This document shows, one piece after another, positions 34,457 through 46,334 of a DNA stretch of 64,000 nucleotides (positions within the stretch are counted from its first letter, which is position 1; the number at the start of each line of letters is the position of its first letter). Below the pieces are notes generated by a model that saw nothing but the letters and a program-made list of their open reading frames with translations, made no database searches and had not been told where the DNA came from. The position numbers were made by a program, and so were the translations under genes. The stretch comes from Cercophora sp. LCS_1 (taxonomy: Eukaryota; Ascomycota; Sordariomycetes; Sordariales; Lasiosphaeriaceae), in assembly GCA_036250225.1 (NCBI GenBank), contig JAPZLL010000001.1:1911156-1975155 (forward strand), in the 5' to 3' direction.

Positions 34457-36567
34457 CTACAAATCCTTTGCAGCTTCTGGCCCGTCCGTGTCCCACTCTT
34501 CACACATGCCGTACCAGCTCCGACGGATGCATGTAGCCGTGCTCGTCGGCGGTGTTTCCGTGACTGTCTCCGCTGGTGTCGTTACCGATGGTGGCAAGGT
34601 TGGCGGAGAAGTAATAGTTTGCTGAGATGTTGTCGTCCCGCTGATCATGGTAGATGTCTTATCACTGCATCCCCAAAATCGTCCAGGCGTCAAGCAGGTA
34701 GTGTTGACGCTGCTCGTTGAAGTCTGAGTAGGCTCTACTGCTTTTGATGTCGTCGTAACTGAAGTGGTTGTCGTGGTCCTATCTTTGCACCCAAACCAGC
34801 CCCTGTACACGTTATTAATTGCCCGTCGAGCTTTTTTTTTTTCGATCCCGTCAACTTACGGTGTCAAGCAGGTCGTGGTAGAGGTTGTGGTGACCTCGGT
34901 CGTCGTTTGCGTGCCTGTCGTGGTAGTCGTCTCATCGAGACAGCCCCACCAGCCCCTGCTTCCAATTAGTAACTGAACATCTGTGAACAACGCCACCGGA
35001 GCTTACGGAGTTTTGCATGTCTCTGTGCGAGTGCGGGTCTTGGTTGATGTAGGTGATGATGTAGATGATGTCGTCGTCTCCGTCCCATTACTCTCATACA
35101 TCTTCCAAGGCCCACAATCTCTGCACTCAGGGGTGAACTTGCACTCGGGAACCGTATCATACTTCATGATCACGTCATGGATGACCGATCGGATCTTGTG
35201 TGTGCCGATTCCAACACGCCAGCCCTTGTCTCCAACAGTGTCATAAACACACTCCCGCCCCGTGTGACAGGCTGATTCAAGGGCATAACCACCAAAAGAA
35301 CACGACGCCGTCGCTCCGTTGCATGTGCCGATATAAATCGGATCGGCCGTGTGCCCGAAGTGGAAGGCACCTGTGTATTGCCTTGTTTGAGGAGCGCTTG
35401 GATCCGCGCCGGGAGGGACAGGCAGACCCAGTCGACTTGCCGGAAGAGCCTCAGGGACCGCTTGAAATGTGACAGCCGGTACTCCATAGGTGAGGCCAAG
35501 CATAGAGCTGACAGCACCGCCAAGAGAATGACCGGCTAGCCAAACCCGGGAGTTGGGATAGAGCTCCGTGACATTAGCGTAAAGCTCTCGTGCCGCCTGG
35601 TAGTATCGATTTTCTTCCCGCAGAGCCTGCGACACACACGTATTATTGCACGTGTAGGTACCAGTCGCGCAGTCGCAAACTTGATGCCACGTCCAAGGGC
35701 CCTGTTGGGCGCAACAGCAGCTGAAGAATAGATTGTCGTTGACCTTGTCGTTAGTTGTTGTGCCATCGCCATCAAAGACTGCTGGTGAAGTTCCCTTCAA
35801 GCCGATAACGATAGTCGAGTTGGTCTCGTCCGCCCAGACATGGCCGCGTAGCCCATCGCCTTCCCACCCAAAATCAGCGCTCCTATTGAAAGGAGTGCCA
35901 ACATCCTCCCAGTCTGGGTCCCCTGGCTTTTCCACATATGCGTTTGCGGCCATCAAGGCCAAGCTCAGAACAGTCCCCTTGTCGGTCACGTTGGGTCCGG
36001 GGACGTCGTCCATTGTCCACGCATCAACTCCAAGTACCGAGGCATATCCTCGTTCTCGTGCCATCGCGACCACCGGGTCTACAACACTCGGTCTTCGGTC
36101 GACCAGCCTCTGTATCCGCATAGGGCTGCTCTTCGCCTTGAGTGGCCCTATCCGCTCCTCGTCGTACCCATCCTCGGCTGCTAACCAAACATCGGCTTTC
36201 GTATTGACGACATCCATCTTGCGATGGAGCTTGGGGTGCCTATTTGTGCCATGATGGTAGATGTGTCGGAGCGTCTACACGAATGGTCAGTTTTCCTGCG
36301 TTGACTGTCGAGGAAATCCAACACCAAGAAAACAAAACGCAACAGGCGGTAACTTACAAAAACGTGCTCCGCTGGTGTTGGGGGCTCCGGAATAAGGGGC
36401 GGGATAGGACCCGCATCGATAGGAATAACCAGTTGTGCATCCTGCCTGGTGTTGGCTACTGCGGCAACTGGGGACGCTGAGAGGGCGAGGAAGGACAGCA
36501 ACAACTGGGCCGTGACCCGAGCCGTTGAGGTGCACGTTGAACCCGCCTTCCTCCGTCTCGAAAACAT
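34457..36567 (-). CDS. ATG15: Autophagy-related phospholipase ATG15
   Basis: Four exons on the minus strand (36567-36358, 36274-35007, 34955-34860, 34802-34457; introns of 83, 51 and 57 nt) encode 639 residues. A basic N-terminus with a hydrophobic segment (about 18-38) acts as signal anchor. Exon 2 opens with the ATG15 hallmark [17 protein letters not shown] and contains the lipase motif GHSLGG at 318-323, with the nucleophile Ser320 in [14 protein letters not shown]. Known role: lyses autophagic bodies and multivesicular body vesicles inside the vacuole. The C-terminal tail is Thr/Ser-rich and holds repeated modules of the form C-x-TP-G-[WR]-x-G-C-x-D. Exons 3 and 4 each start at the same codon position within this module, splitting a Pro codon (CC/G), which suggests duplication by exon. 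Confidence 0.95.
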
Positions 36568-37617
36568 ACTTGCGTGTTGTCGAGGGCTGTGTCCCGCGTA
36601 CTAAAAACAAAAGAAATAGGAAAACGCGGTGGTGTCGTCAGTTGCGTTGCATGGAGACGAAGTGATGGAATGAAGAATGATGTGTTGGAAGGCGCTGAGA
36701 GGTCCCCGCGCGTTGCGTGCCGAATGACGAGGCAGCGATGCAGGGCCAGCCGATGGCGGAAACGCCACCACCAATCAAGCTCCCCTTATCGGAATCCTGT
36801 TGAGGACACTAGTATCTGTTATGGGAGAGGTACTTTTGCGGGTAAAAAACGCCTTTAAGAAACCTAGATGCTATCTGCAGATAGCACGTCGCAACCAAAG
36901 CTCGGCAATGGGGCATGTGACCTCTTGGCCAGACGATGACGACTGGTTTCCAGATTCAACGTTCAGGCACAGACGCTGCATCAACGATGGCGACAGAAGC
37001 TTATTTCGGTTTGTTGGACTGGAACAAATTACAATCGCACTTTATGTCTAAAAAGTTTCATGGTCGGCAAACTCTTGATAGATTTGGTAGAACCAGACGT
37101 TTCTTGCCCTCAGCATTCTGGGAGGTAGCTGGGTCCCTTGATGGAACTCGGGAGACTTGAGCCCCATGATAAGACGCGTCAGGGGGTCTTATCAGCTGCC
37201 AAGCCAGCAAGGCCGGTCTGGCGATCGCCTACAGCGCGTGGTCTCTCACTGACCTGACTAACATCACCCTCCACCTTGAACACTCAACCACCGCGATCCA
37301 AGCCCATCAGTCGCAGGGCACTCGGATGCCTCCACAATAGAGCATACCACTCAGTCATTCGTTTTATTCAATAGTGCTCGCACCCAATGATGCATGTGTA
37401 AATCAACATTGGGTGCTTTTGGCCTTAATTTACCGGTATCTGGTTTCTTGGCCCTTCAACCTGAAGTTTCAAGATCCTTAATTCCTTTATGCGACAGCGG
37501 GAAGCTCTGGTTAGTTCATCCTATCTCACCCCAGCTTTGCTTCAGCGGTTACAGTTGTACTCCAGCTTGTATTGTTGTTTTTATACCCCCGGCCTAGCAG
37601 AAAGCTCTCTGACCATC
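36568..37617. other. Divergent intergenic region, ATG15 / VPS9 protein
   Basis: About 1.05 kb separates the divergent ATG15 and VPS9-domain genes and holds both promoters. A frame in phase with the VPS9 protein is open from 37,489 but codes for an unremarkable extension. No further gene is seen. Confidence 0.5.
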
Positions 37618-39854
37618 ATGACCTCCAGCTTGATCAATAGCTTCATGGCGTCCAATCCCTCCCATCGCCCAAGCCCCCTGCGGTCGACGCAATCCTTCCC
37701 ACGGTCCGAACCGGCTTCTACCACCCCCGAAGCCACGCGCTCAAAAAGAGCGAGCACTCTTCAGAATGGGACCAGTCCCCCGCAAAGATCGGCTTCGGGG
37801 CCGCAAGTGAATGAGGCCGATGCTAGCTCAAGGGACACCTTCGAGAGCAGAATCAGCGAAGAAGCCCCCGAACCCCCAAGGGCATCGGTCGATCTAGACA
37901 ACCTCCCGATCGAGCTGATTAGCTTCACCGATCACTTTATCGAGCAGCTGTCTGCTAAAGTCCACCCTACCCCGCCGAATATTGATACCCTCTCCCACAT
38001 GTTCCAGGATTTCTATGCCACAGCCGCATCCCATATCCAGACACATGTTGATAGTCTAGCTCTTCGGCAGAAACGAGAGATCTCCCCCGCGCCAACAGGC
38101 TCAACCCGGCAGTCCGCCGCGAGCTTGCTCCGCGCAAAGGCAGCATCGCTGAGCAACAAGGAGAAGCCCAAGGCTGGGCCCGCTAGGCAGGACTCGGATC
38201 AGCAGTTAATGACAGCCGAAGAGTATGCGGATCGAAGAAGGGCCCGAAAGGCCCTGGAGCAGCAAAAGAGTTTGATGGAAGAGGCAGTGGAAAGGAGGCT
38301 TTGCGAGGGTATCTACAACAAGATCTACCGCCACCACACCACCCAAGACGAAGCTCAGGATGACAAGCTTCGCTCCAAAACGGCTGCGCTCGCAGTTGTA
38401 GGGATCGGGCCTACCGATTTGGGGGTGGAGATTGGAGACGACAAGGACCCAGAGGCTGCTGCAAAGAAGCAAGAGGAGGTCAGGGCGTCTCTCGAATCCG
38501 CCAGGAAAGAGTTGATACTCATGAACGAGTCGCGGTATCCTCTGGGAAAGCTGAACCACCTCAAGGCTGCACACAAAAACATCATCGACACCCTGTCGCA
38601 TTTCCATCCATCCTCGTCAGCGGACGAGCTCATGCCGATGCTCATCTACACCCTCATCACACTTTCTCCTGAGAATCTGAACGTTATCAGTGACGTCAAC
38701 TTTATCCAACGCTTCCGTTGGGAACCGAAACTCAACGGCGAAACTGCTTACTGTCTGACGAGTCTCGAGGCAGCTATTGGCTTTCTCCAGACTGTCGACC
38801 TATCTACTCTTCGCGCAGACGAAGCTCCCACTGGCCCGTTGAAAAGCGCGCCGGGTACTCCCAAGGTGGAAACCTTCCCTCCAGCGTACTCGCCAGGGCT
38901 CTCCGTTCCCGCCCCGGGTGTTACAGAGACTACCGCAGCGTCCGGAACCACCTCTGGCAAAACCAATCCCTCATCAACCAGTCTCCGTGCTGCGGCTGCT
39001 CAGCTTCGCAACCGCCGCTTGAGTGATCTTATCAACACCCCGGCACAAGCCTTCAACCAAGCCAGCGATGCCGTGTTGTTGACCGCTGATCAGTCCCTCA
39101 AAAATATCAGCACTTCCCTCGATAACAGCTACAAATTCCTCATTGGGAAACTACGCGATCATCCCGAGCAAGGCGGGGGTGTCATCGTGCCTCAAACCCT
39201 CGACGACGCCCGCAAGCTGATTGGAACCCCGCCACCTAATGACGACGAGGATTCTGCCAGTGCAGCGAGCTCAGTGCATGGGCCCGACGAGAGGACACCA
39301 ACACCGAGGGAAGACAAAGTGCTAGGCTTGATCACGGGCGGGAGGAAAGTGTCCAGGGACCGTAGTGCGGACAGTGCAAGGAGCGGAGGGAGTGTTGGGA
39401 GGAGGACGACTTCGGGAACGATTGCAGAGGAGAGGGCCTCACCCGGAATAGGGAGTAGCGCATCGGCCGCAGCAGGGGCGGCGTCGGCCCTGGATTCGAT
39501 GAGGAATCTGGGAAGCTCGTTGAACCCTATGGCAAGGTTATCGGCAGGAATCGGAGGGTTCCGTGGATTCGGAAGGTCGGCACCGGTAACGCCGGCTCCG
39601 ACGACGGGCGGGGATCTGGCGACGGTACGCGGCACGATTGAAAGATGAAGTAATTCCACTGACAGTTACAGGCTTTCCCGGACATCGCAGCGTCGTTGCC
39701 GCCGAAGGAAACACCGAAGACGGAGCCTCCAATCCGGCGGTTCATGGAAATCCAAAATCCGGCCGACTTGAGAATCGGAGAGGTGTTGGAGTTGCTACGG
39801 GATTACAGGCGACTAGCCGGCGCGTTGAAGGACTTGGGGGCCTTCAAACAGTGA
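37618..39854 (+). CDS. VPS9-domain protein, likely Rab5-type guanine nucleotide exchange factor
   Basis: Two exons (37618-39624 and 39672-39854, 47-nt intron) encode 729 residues. The VPS9 domain lies at about residues 200-400; its signature is clear in ADELMPMLIYTLITLSPENL, VNFIQRFRW and NGETAYCLTSLEAAIGFLQ, including the conserved Asp, Pro and Tyr of the Rab-binding surface. N-terminal (1-95) and C-terminal (420-670) stretches are Ser/Pro/Thr-rich and probably disordered. The second exon adds a conserved-looking helical end, IGEVLELLRDYRRLAGALKD; without splicing the frame would stop shortly after 39,624. Family knowledge: such proteins activate Vps21/Rab5 GTPases in endosomal sorting. I chose the ATG at 37,618; an earlier in-frame one exists at 37,489. 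Confidence 0.9.
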
Positions 39855-39919
39855 TCTGGTGCACTCATGTCTTTCCTCAAAGAGATAAGCGTTGCGGTTT
39901 AAAACTGGGGTAGTGGGCT

Positions 39920-40016
39920 GGGGGGGGGGGGGGGGGGTAAAAGGTGGACTGGGTCCCGGCCCCTTGGAAATCTGTACAGAAAAGATGGAACGGCGCGGAT
40001 AGGGTGNNNNNNNNNN

Positions 40017-40047
<31 letters not shown>

Positions 40048-40113
40048 ACGGGGGACTGGGTCCCGTCCACTTGGATATCTGTACAGAATAGATGGAACGG
40101 CGCTGATAGGGTG
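39920..40113. repeat. 61-bp direct repeat with poly-G/poly-C tracts around an assembly gap
   Basis: Two copies of a 61-bp unit (39,946-40,006 and 40,053-40,113) differ at five positions. The first is preceded by a run of about 18 G, the second by a run of 29 C, and ten N bases (40,007-40,016) lie between. This looks like a tandem array with homopolymer spacers that the assembly did not resolve. Confidence 0.9.
40007..40016. other. Assembly gap (10 N)
   Basis: Ten undetermined bases stand directly before a poly-C tract; the true length of the missing sequence is unknown. Confidence 0.99.
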
Positions 40114-40477
40114 GGCGGGGTTCTACATACTTGGGTACCCAGCAAAGTGTTTTCTTGAGGGAAAAGGACTTGGACACGTGGGCATCAAGCAGGAGGATAG
40201 GGCTGAGCGAGGGGGGGCTAGATAGGATTAGACAACGTATACATTAGCCATCGAAGCCTGGGCTCATGTTTCGGGGTCCGTTTACTTCCCGTTTTCTTCT
40301 AGGGTATGGCCTGAGGGAAACGACTTCAGCCTCCGGAGTTAAGGAGGCGCCGGTCCCGTCGTTGGTATGGCGTATAAGATGCGGGTCAGATCCTCACCGT
40401 CGGGACCAACTTGCATGCAGGGATTCCGATGACAAATCTCGTCGGGCTAGAAAGTGTAAGACGGGTTTTACGCGGAA

Positions 40478-40875
40478 ATGATGGAAGTCATCCAGTTCAA
40501 TCTCCTCCCCACAATGCCGGACCATGCCCCCAAAATTCGGGTGCTACAGGCAAGCGTTGATCCAGAAGCCGAAAGTGAGTTCCGCGTCCTTGTCGACAAC
40601 AAAATTGTTGAATACATTACCATCGATTCTGGTCTGTATGACTGCGATGAGATGTGCTTCGGGCCTTCTCTGGTCTCCCTGCCGCCACCTCTTCCACCTG
40701 GCGATTGGAATAAGGGCCATATCCCCCGAAATCTCAAGACCGGAGACATTCACTTTTCTGCCGTCTCGAAAACACATCTGCCAGGAATCACAGACCTGGT
40801 ATCCCACTTAAGTCGACCACCTAGAGCTTTGCGAACTGCAGGATCCCGAGTTTTCCTATGAGTCCTGGTCGTAGG
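40478..40875 (+). pseudogene. Truncated and frameshifted fragment of a kinase-like fungal protein family
   Basis: The frame starting at 40478 (MMEVIQFNLLPTMPDHAPKI then a block FRVLVDNKIVEYITI and MCFGPSLV) resembles, from memory, the N-terminus of a protein-kinase-like family that is abundant in filamentous ascomycetes. After THLPGITDL the frame derails. In a neighbouring frame the sequence continues as WYPT, a TAA, then VDHLELCELQDPEF, so one base appears lost and a TAA may stand where CAA was, as RIP would produce. Sequence beyond about 40,890 has no matching kinase domain. The fragment sits at the border between gene-rich and AT-rich DNA. Family assignment is moderately sure; that the piece is non-functional is more certain. 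Confidence 0.55.
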
Positions 40876-40984
40876 TGTAAAGTATGCCGAATTTGGAAGC
40901 CTTGGAGCTCAGGAATAGGATGATGGGTTCAGAGGCAGTACCAAGAACTCGGGATCTGCAGATCTAAATATTCCGAAGTCTATT

Positions 40985-41486
40985 AGTTCTATAAGTTCTA
41001 TCTTTGCCACCTGCCCCAAGACATCATCCTACTCTGGGATATAATCTCCGTCCTGGTTGCTGAGTTGCTTTTCGACTTCTTCCTCGGTTGTTTTAAACCG
41101 CTTCTCGTCTGATTCTGTAAGTTGTTCTAGTGGTGACCAAACCCTTCGCCGCTTTCGATGATTCTCTTACTGTATTTTCCTGCACTCACGATCCCTCTGC
41201 TCCACTGTAGCCTCAGCTGCCTATATTATTTTGTAAAGTTGAAAAAACGAAATAGTAATCTCCCCGGAGATATTATCGATTCTGAGGCAATTGGGCCAAT
41301 ACTCAAAATCTTTGAGCCTAATGCGAAGTTTCCGTTCCCCATCGACCAAACTACTATCTACTATCCGAAAAATACCTGTTTCTGTTTTAGTTACTTTAAG
41401 TACGGTTCCTCCATCCTCTTTAATATATCTTAGTTGTTATACCGTAACCCTGGCTTCTTTCTCCTTTTCCTCCTAGTATTTAAAGT
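40985..41486 (-). pseudogene. Minus-strand coding relic of unknown family, cut by an LTR
   Basis: One minus-strand frame reads through about 160 codons with only four stops (TAA, TAG, TAA, TAG). Its composition is that of a real protein: VLKVTKTETGIFRIVDSSLV, RLKDFEYWPNCLRID, VWSPLEQLTESDEKRFKTTE and KQLSNQDGDYIPE. The frame begins exactly at the edge of the GC-rich LTR at 41,487, which therefore seems to have been inserted in it. I do not recognise the family. Confidence 0.5.
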
Positions 41487-41954
41487 TGTTAAAACAGGGT
41501 GCTGCCCACAGGGCTCGTAGTACGTAGCCAGGCAGCTTACAGTGGGTTTACCCACTGTAATACGCAGCGGAAGACTTGTGCGGAAGCAAAGAGTGACTGA
41601 GGGTCTATTGACTGTTGCTTGCTTGAATCAACTATTTACAAAGGAAAGAAGGCCTATATTTATAGGCACAGAAGGCCTGGGGGCCTTCTGTTCCAGAAGA
41701 TTCTGTGGGCCAAACACTGACGTAATGCACTGGCAATCTGGAAGATTCGGTGGGCCACAGAACCTCGTATTCTGTGTGTGGCTTCCATGGTGTGGCAGCC
41801 ACTGTGGGGCCCTGCCCCACAGGGGGTTCAGGTGCCACAAGTGGGCCTGTGGGCCCACTGTGGCTTAGTGCCTTGGCACCCCCACCACCACTGCTGCAAA
41901 GCAGCAGTGCTGTTAGCCACCAGTTACAGGGCACTGGTAGCTATTAATTCAACA
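41487..41954 (-). mobile_element. Solo LTR, minus orientation
   Basis: A 468-bp GC-rich block lies in AT-rich surroundings and has the termini TGTT and AACA, as LTRs do. Its end at 41,860-41,954 is the reverse complement of the sequence at 63,904-64,000 with two differences in 97 bp. No coding sequence of an element adjoins it, so it is best read as a solo LTR. The flanks share only AGT, so a clean 5-bp target duplication is not seen. Several internal hairpin-capable palindromes occur (for example GGGGCCCTGCCCC). Confidence 0.7.
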
Positions 41955-44900
41955 AGTCCTTAAATAGAAAGTAAGAAACATCGTTTAATACCCTCGTAGA
42001 GAGCAATTAGCAGAGCTCATTCTTGCAGGAATTTAGGCATACACGTGGTGGTCGCCAGTCGGTAAAGTAGATATCTAGAGTATGGTGGGAAATAGTTAAC
42101 ACCGTTTAACTCTAACCTTTTCTGAAGCGCGTGCGGCTTGAGGAACGAATTGAAATGCGGATGTGGAGTGCATAGGCAAAAGTAGAACACCTCCCTGACT
42201 GAATCTTGCATCCTCCAAAAATATAATATCATAACTCTACCCCTGGATAGCGAAGATAACGTTATAATTCACCTCTTTTGTACATCCCGTTCGCTCTAAC
42301 AGCTGGGAGATGTTATCTGGAAGAGCGAATACAGTGCCAACTGGTATAAGGCCCTTTAAATTCCAACTTGATACTAATATCTAACCACGACGTTTTCGCG
42401 CGCGCTTGGGCGGGCTGCTTAGCAAGGCGGTTGCCGCTAGGTCTCAGCGGTAAAGGCTTCTAATATACTATTTCGTCCTTTACGTCTTTACGTCAGTAAT
42501 AACTTGAATTCCCACATTTTCTATATATATCTATCTGGACGCTTAACAATTATTACTTCCTGTTATAACGGCCTAAACTTATATTTACTTTACCCCTATT
42601 TGACCTCGGTCTTTATAAAACGGCGTGCTGGCATATTTAGAAAAACAAGTATTCCATTTAAGTCCCAAGACATAAGCACTACCTATATTACTCATTCCCG
42701 ATTTCCATAGGGTTATCCCCTTTACTTTCGCCCGAGTCTGAAGTGGGGCCTGTATTTCCAACGCCATTCTTAAACGGCTTAACTATCTATTTTAGTCCTT
42801 TAACAATAGCCCAATATTATTATAAAAGCGGATTCCATTTAGGCTAGCAGGAAATTGAATAGAGGCAATAAACGCTATAATGATTGTAGCGCGTGGCAAT
42901 GCGGCTACTGAGGGTGTAACGTACCCGACGCTGCCCATATATATAGAGGTATAATGTTTTCCCGCTTGGGTCAATGCGGTTGCTTTAGAGCGTCTTTGCT
43001 CTTTTCTTTTTGACGTTGCGGTCAGCTCAAATACAGCTTACAGCGCCTCATTATACTGCCAGCCGGGGGGGCATTTAATACATGTTTCTCGGCCCACAGC
43101 GGCTCCCGGGCAATGGGCCTGGTGTCTGTTTGGGAGTAAAGGGTTTGGTTATCAATTTATAAAGTATCGGCGGGGGTAATAGATGGAGGGAGGCTATCCC
43201 ACGGCAAGATAACTGTAAAGTAACGTCAGTATATTCCAATCTAGGCGGTTAGTATAAAACCTCCAATCTAGATTTGGGTAGGAGTAATAAAATAATAGAC
43301 CGATATAAATTGGGCATTGAAGGAGATACATTAAAGACCACGCCAAAGTAGCCACTATATAAAGTACCCCGAAAAGCGCGCTAACCGACAGCGCTCTTTC
43401 GTCCCAATACTCCAATTGGCCTCTAGGTATATTGATATCAGTGCGATAAGCCCGGCTGGCAACAGGGATATGGAAATAAATCTGGTTGGGAATCTCGGTG
43501 TTTATATTGGGCTAGTATCAGGGGCGCGAACTTGGGAGCGTATGAGGAAGTTGGGGGTCGATTGGAGGAATTTGGTATAGTGGGTATAACAAACTGCACA
43601 TATTGGCATGGGGCGACTGAGGTATTGGGGCGTAAAACGGCTGCCGAGACGAAAGTTGTAGTGCTCTCAAGAGCTGTTTGCAGCTGTAATGTAGGATGTT
43701 GAGACTAAGTACCGGTTCTATAAACCGGGCGCCGGTACTACCACCCATTTCCTGAGAGCCAGTAGAATCAACCACACTATTTAACCTGGCCATTTTGGTA
43801 TTGTGGATGGGTTGCCATTGCCTGGGGAGTGCACGCTGGCTGCTTTGCACTTGTTCGCGCTCGCACCATTAGATTACTAGTGGTCTCTGGTGGGAAATGG
43901 GCTTAAAAACTATTTTTATTAGTGTATTAGCATTAAGTTCAATTATAATAGTTGGTATTAGGTTGGAATTTGGTTGCTGACCCTTTGCGTTGCGACCGCA
44001 AAGATAGTGGATTGCTAATATACCAGTGTGTGGTTTTCAGGTCGCTGCAATACAAAAAAGAGTTGCAGGCTCGGTGCGGGAGGTTCCGCTCGCTATAGGT
44101 CTTGGTATTTACGCCCGCAACCCCGCGCAATCTGCAATTAAAACCTGAGCTGCATTAGCCACGCAATGCACAGAACAGACATTAGTAAGTAGTGTGTAAA
44201 AACAGCTAATTTGATTCCATTAGTCAGGAGCTGTCCCCTTTATAGTTCAATATAGTGGCGCTACTGCAGTAGACTGGAACAACTAGGTTCCCGCAGCAGT
44301 CGAACCTATTCCAAAATAAGAACCCCAACCCAAAAATTTCTGCCAATATATACGTAACCATTCAAGCCATAAAGTTGACACCCAAAATCCAAAATATCCT
44401 TCTATATATGTAAGGTTATTTTTTACTGTGGACCTAGACCTTGTCTAACTTAGCGCATTTTAAAATCAGCTTTAAAAACGTCCAGTAAAATATTAAGAAC
44501 GACAATTATAAAACAAATGTTATTAGCCTTTTCAAAACAATTGACCGTCTTGAAATAATAAAGTAGAATTCTAATAAATTCTATAATTTCCAAACTAAAC
44601 TAATATAAGCCTTTATGCACTATTAGTCATTATTACCCATTAATGCTTTGCGGACTATATATCTGCCTTAAAAGCTCTGCCTATACTCTTTGACAAAACA
44701 TAGGTCTATATAAAACATACAAACACTATATAATACTAGCGACTTTCGTCCTTATTAAACGTAGCAATATAATAAGATCTCAACCCAAAGATAGTAAATA
44801 CAAGCCCAAGGATCCTAATAATCCTAATCCATATATTACTACTACCCTTATTAGTGCCGCTCAAACCCAGGCTAAATCTCACCCAGCCCGAAACTATATC

Positions 44901-45066
44901 CAAAACGATACTTACAGGGTTAGAAAACTATACTTCTATAAATATTAACAAATATTACTAATATATCCCATTGGTTCCAGGTTTGCGCCATCTTTACCCC
45001 AAATTTACGCTTTTATATAGCCAACGTCTCTCGCAGTTTCCTCACCAAATTTGATTGGGGCTTACC

Positions 45067-45423
45067 TTAGTCGGACGAACTAGAGTTATTAATAATCCAA
45101 TGCAGATTTATCCCATACGAACCGAATACAACACTCCCGTTACATCTCCTCAAACTCATATACTGTCTCTTAACTAAAGCCAATATATTCCATATAAAAT
45201 ATAGCCTATAAGAACTTTTACTGAGGTTGAATAATATAGTGTATATTATTTGGAAACAATCCTCTTCGCTTAAGCTCGCAAGATTAGCTGCGAGGGAACG
45301 TACATATCCAGAGGAGAACTTAAAGTAAAAGAATTGCATATATTGCTGAATGGGCAAAATGATAAAAATATTAAAATTGTATACCAAAGTATTAACTGCT
45401 ATTGGATAAAAGATAAAAGGCAA
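45067..45423 (-). pseudogene. Coding-like fragment, unknown
   Basis: An uninterrupted 118-codon minus-strand frame in AT-rich DNA has protein-like composition in its second half (SLAANLASLSEEDCFQII, LVKRQYMSLRRCNGSVVFG). It has no recognised domain and no clear start. It is probably a remnant of a repeat. Confidence 0.3.
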
Positions 45424-45793
45424 ATACGTACTCCTATATGCTTGTACTCGTATAAATTACTAGCGCCTCAGTTATTATCTGGACTATAAGAGAATCGAAA
45501 GGGATAGGCCTACCCTCCCTAATAACGATAAGCCTATTCTTTACTTTAATATAATAGACTCGCATACCCTACCCAGGTGGACTACTTTCCATTATCTTCG
45601 GCTATCCAAATCCAGCTAGCAATAATACTAGTATAATAGCATCTCTGAATAAATATAACCACTCTGCCCCTATCCTGGTGCAGTGGGGGCCCATAATTAA
45701 GTGTGAAACCTAGCACTAGCCTAGCGAAATGGAATATAACGTCTTTGGGCGGGGCATTGGCGCCGTGAGCCTTACCGCCTAGTACCTGGAATT

Positions 45794-45823
45794 ACCCACC
45801 CATGGGTACCCATGGGTACCCAT
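45794..45823 (-). repeat. CCCATGGGTA palindrome cluster, copy A
   Basis: Three overlapping CCCATGGGTA-type palindromes occur here. The flank GGGTAATTCCAGG and a following ACTA are shared, in opposite orientation, with the cluster at 54,168-54,278. Confidence 0.7.
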
Positions 45824-46334
45824 CGATTATGATTATACATATAATAATGCGTGCAACAATACAGACGTATATTTAGTCCTTTCAGTAATAACTCAAATAT
45901 AAATATATGTAGTAAATGATATAATAATCAATATACAAATTACTATATATATCAATCTATATATCAGTCTATATTCCAATCAACCCAGACTCAAATATAA
46001 TATATTAGTTATTATAGTCATTATCATCCATATCCAGCTTGCTATTTAAGCTATTTTTGATATTCTCAAATACCTCCACATCTCTTTGACCTCCCTCATG
46101 AGGCATTTGTTATAGAATATTCCGTTAAGTGCTTTTTCTATAATAACTTGTAACCCCCTAGGTTGTTTGTTTCCGTATATTTTGTTCCAGTATTAATGGG
46201 GGGTTCTTAGGAGATAATGTCGAGACGTGGAAATGGGTTGGAAGGTTGTTTCAAGATTGCCCAGCGTTAATAGAACTAACTTTTTCCATATTGTCGTTGT
46301 TAATATATTTAACAGTCAAGAGTTCCCCAAATTA

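Noticed and set aside
37489..37617. In-frame upstream extension of the VPS9 protein
   Set aside because: The extra 43 residues are Tyr/Cys-rich and look like translated leader; the ATG at 37,618 has a better context.
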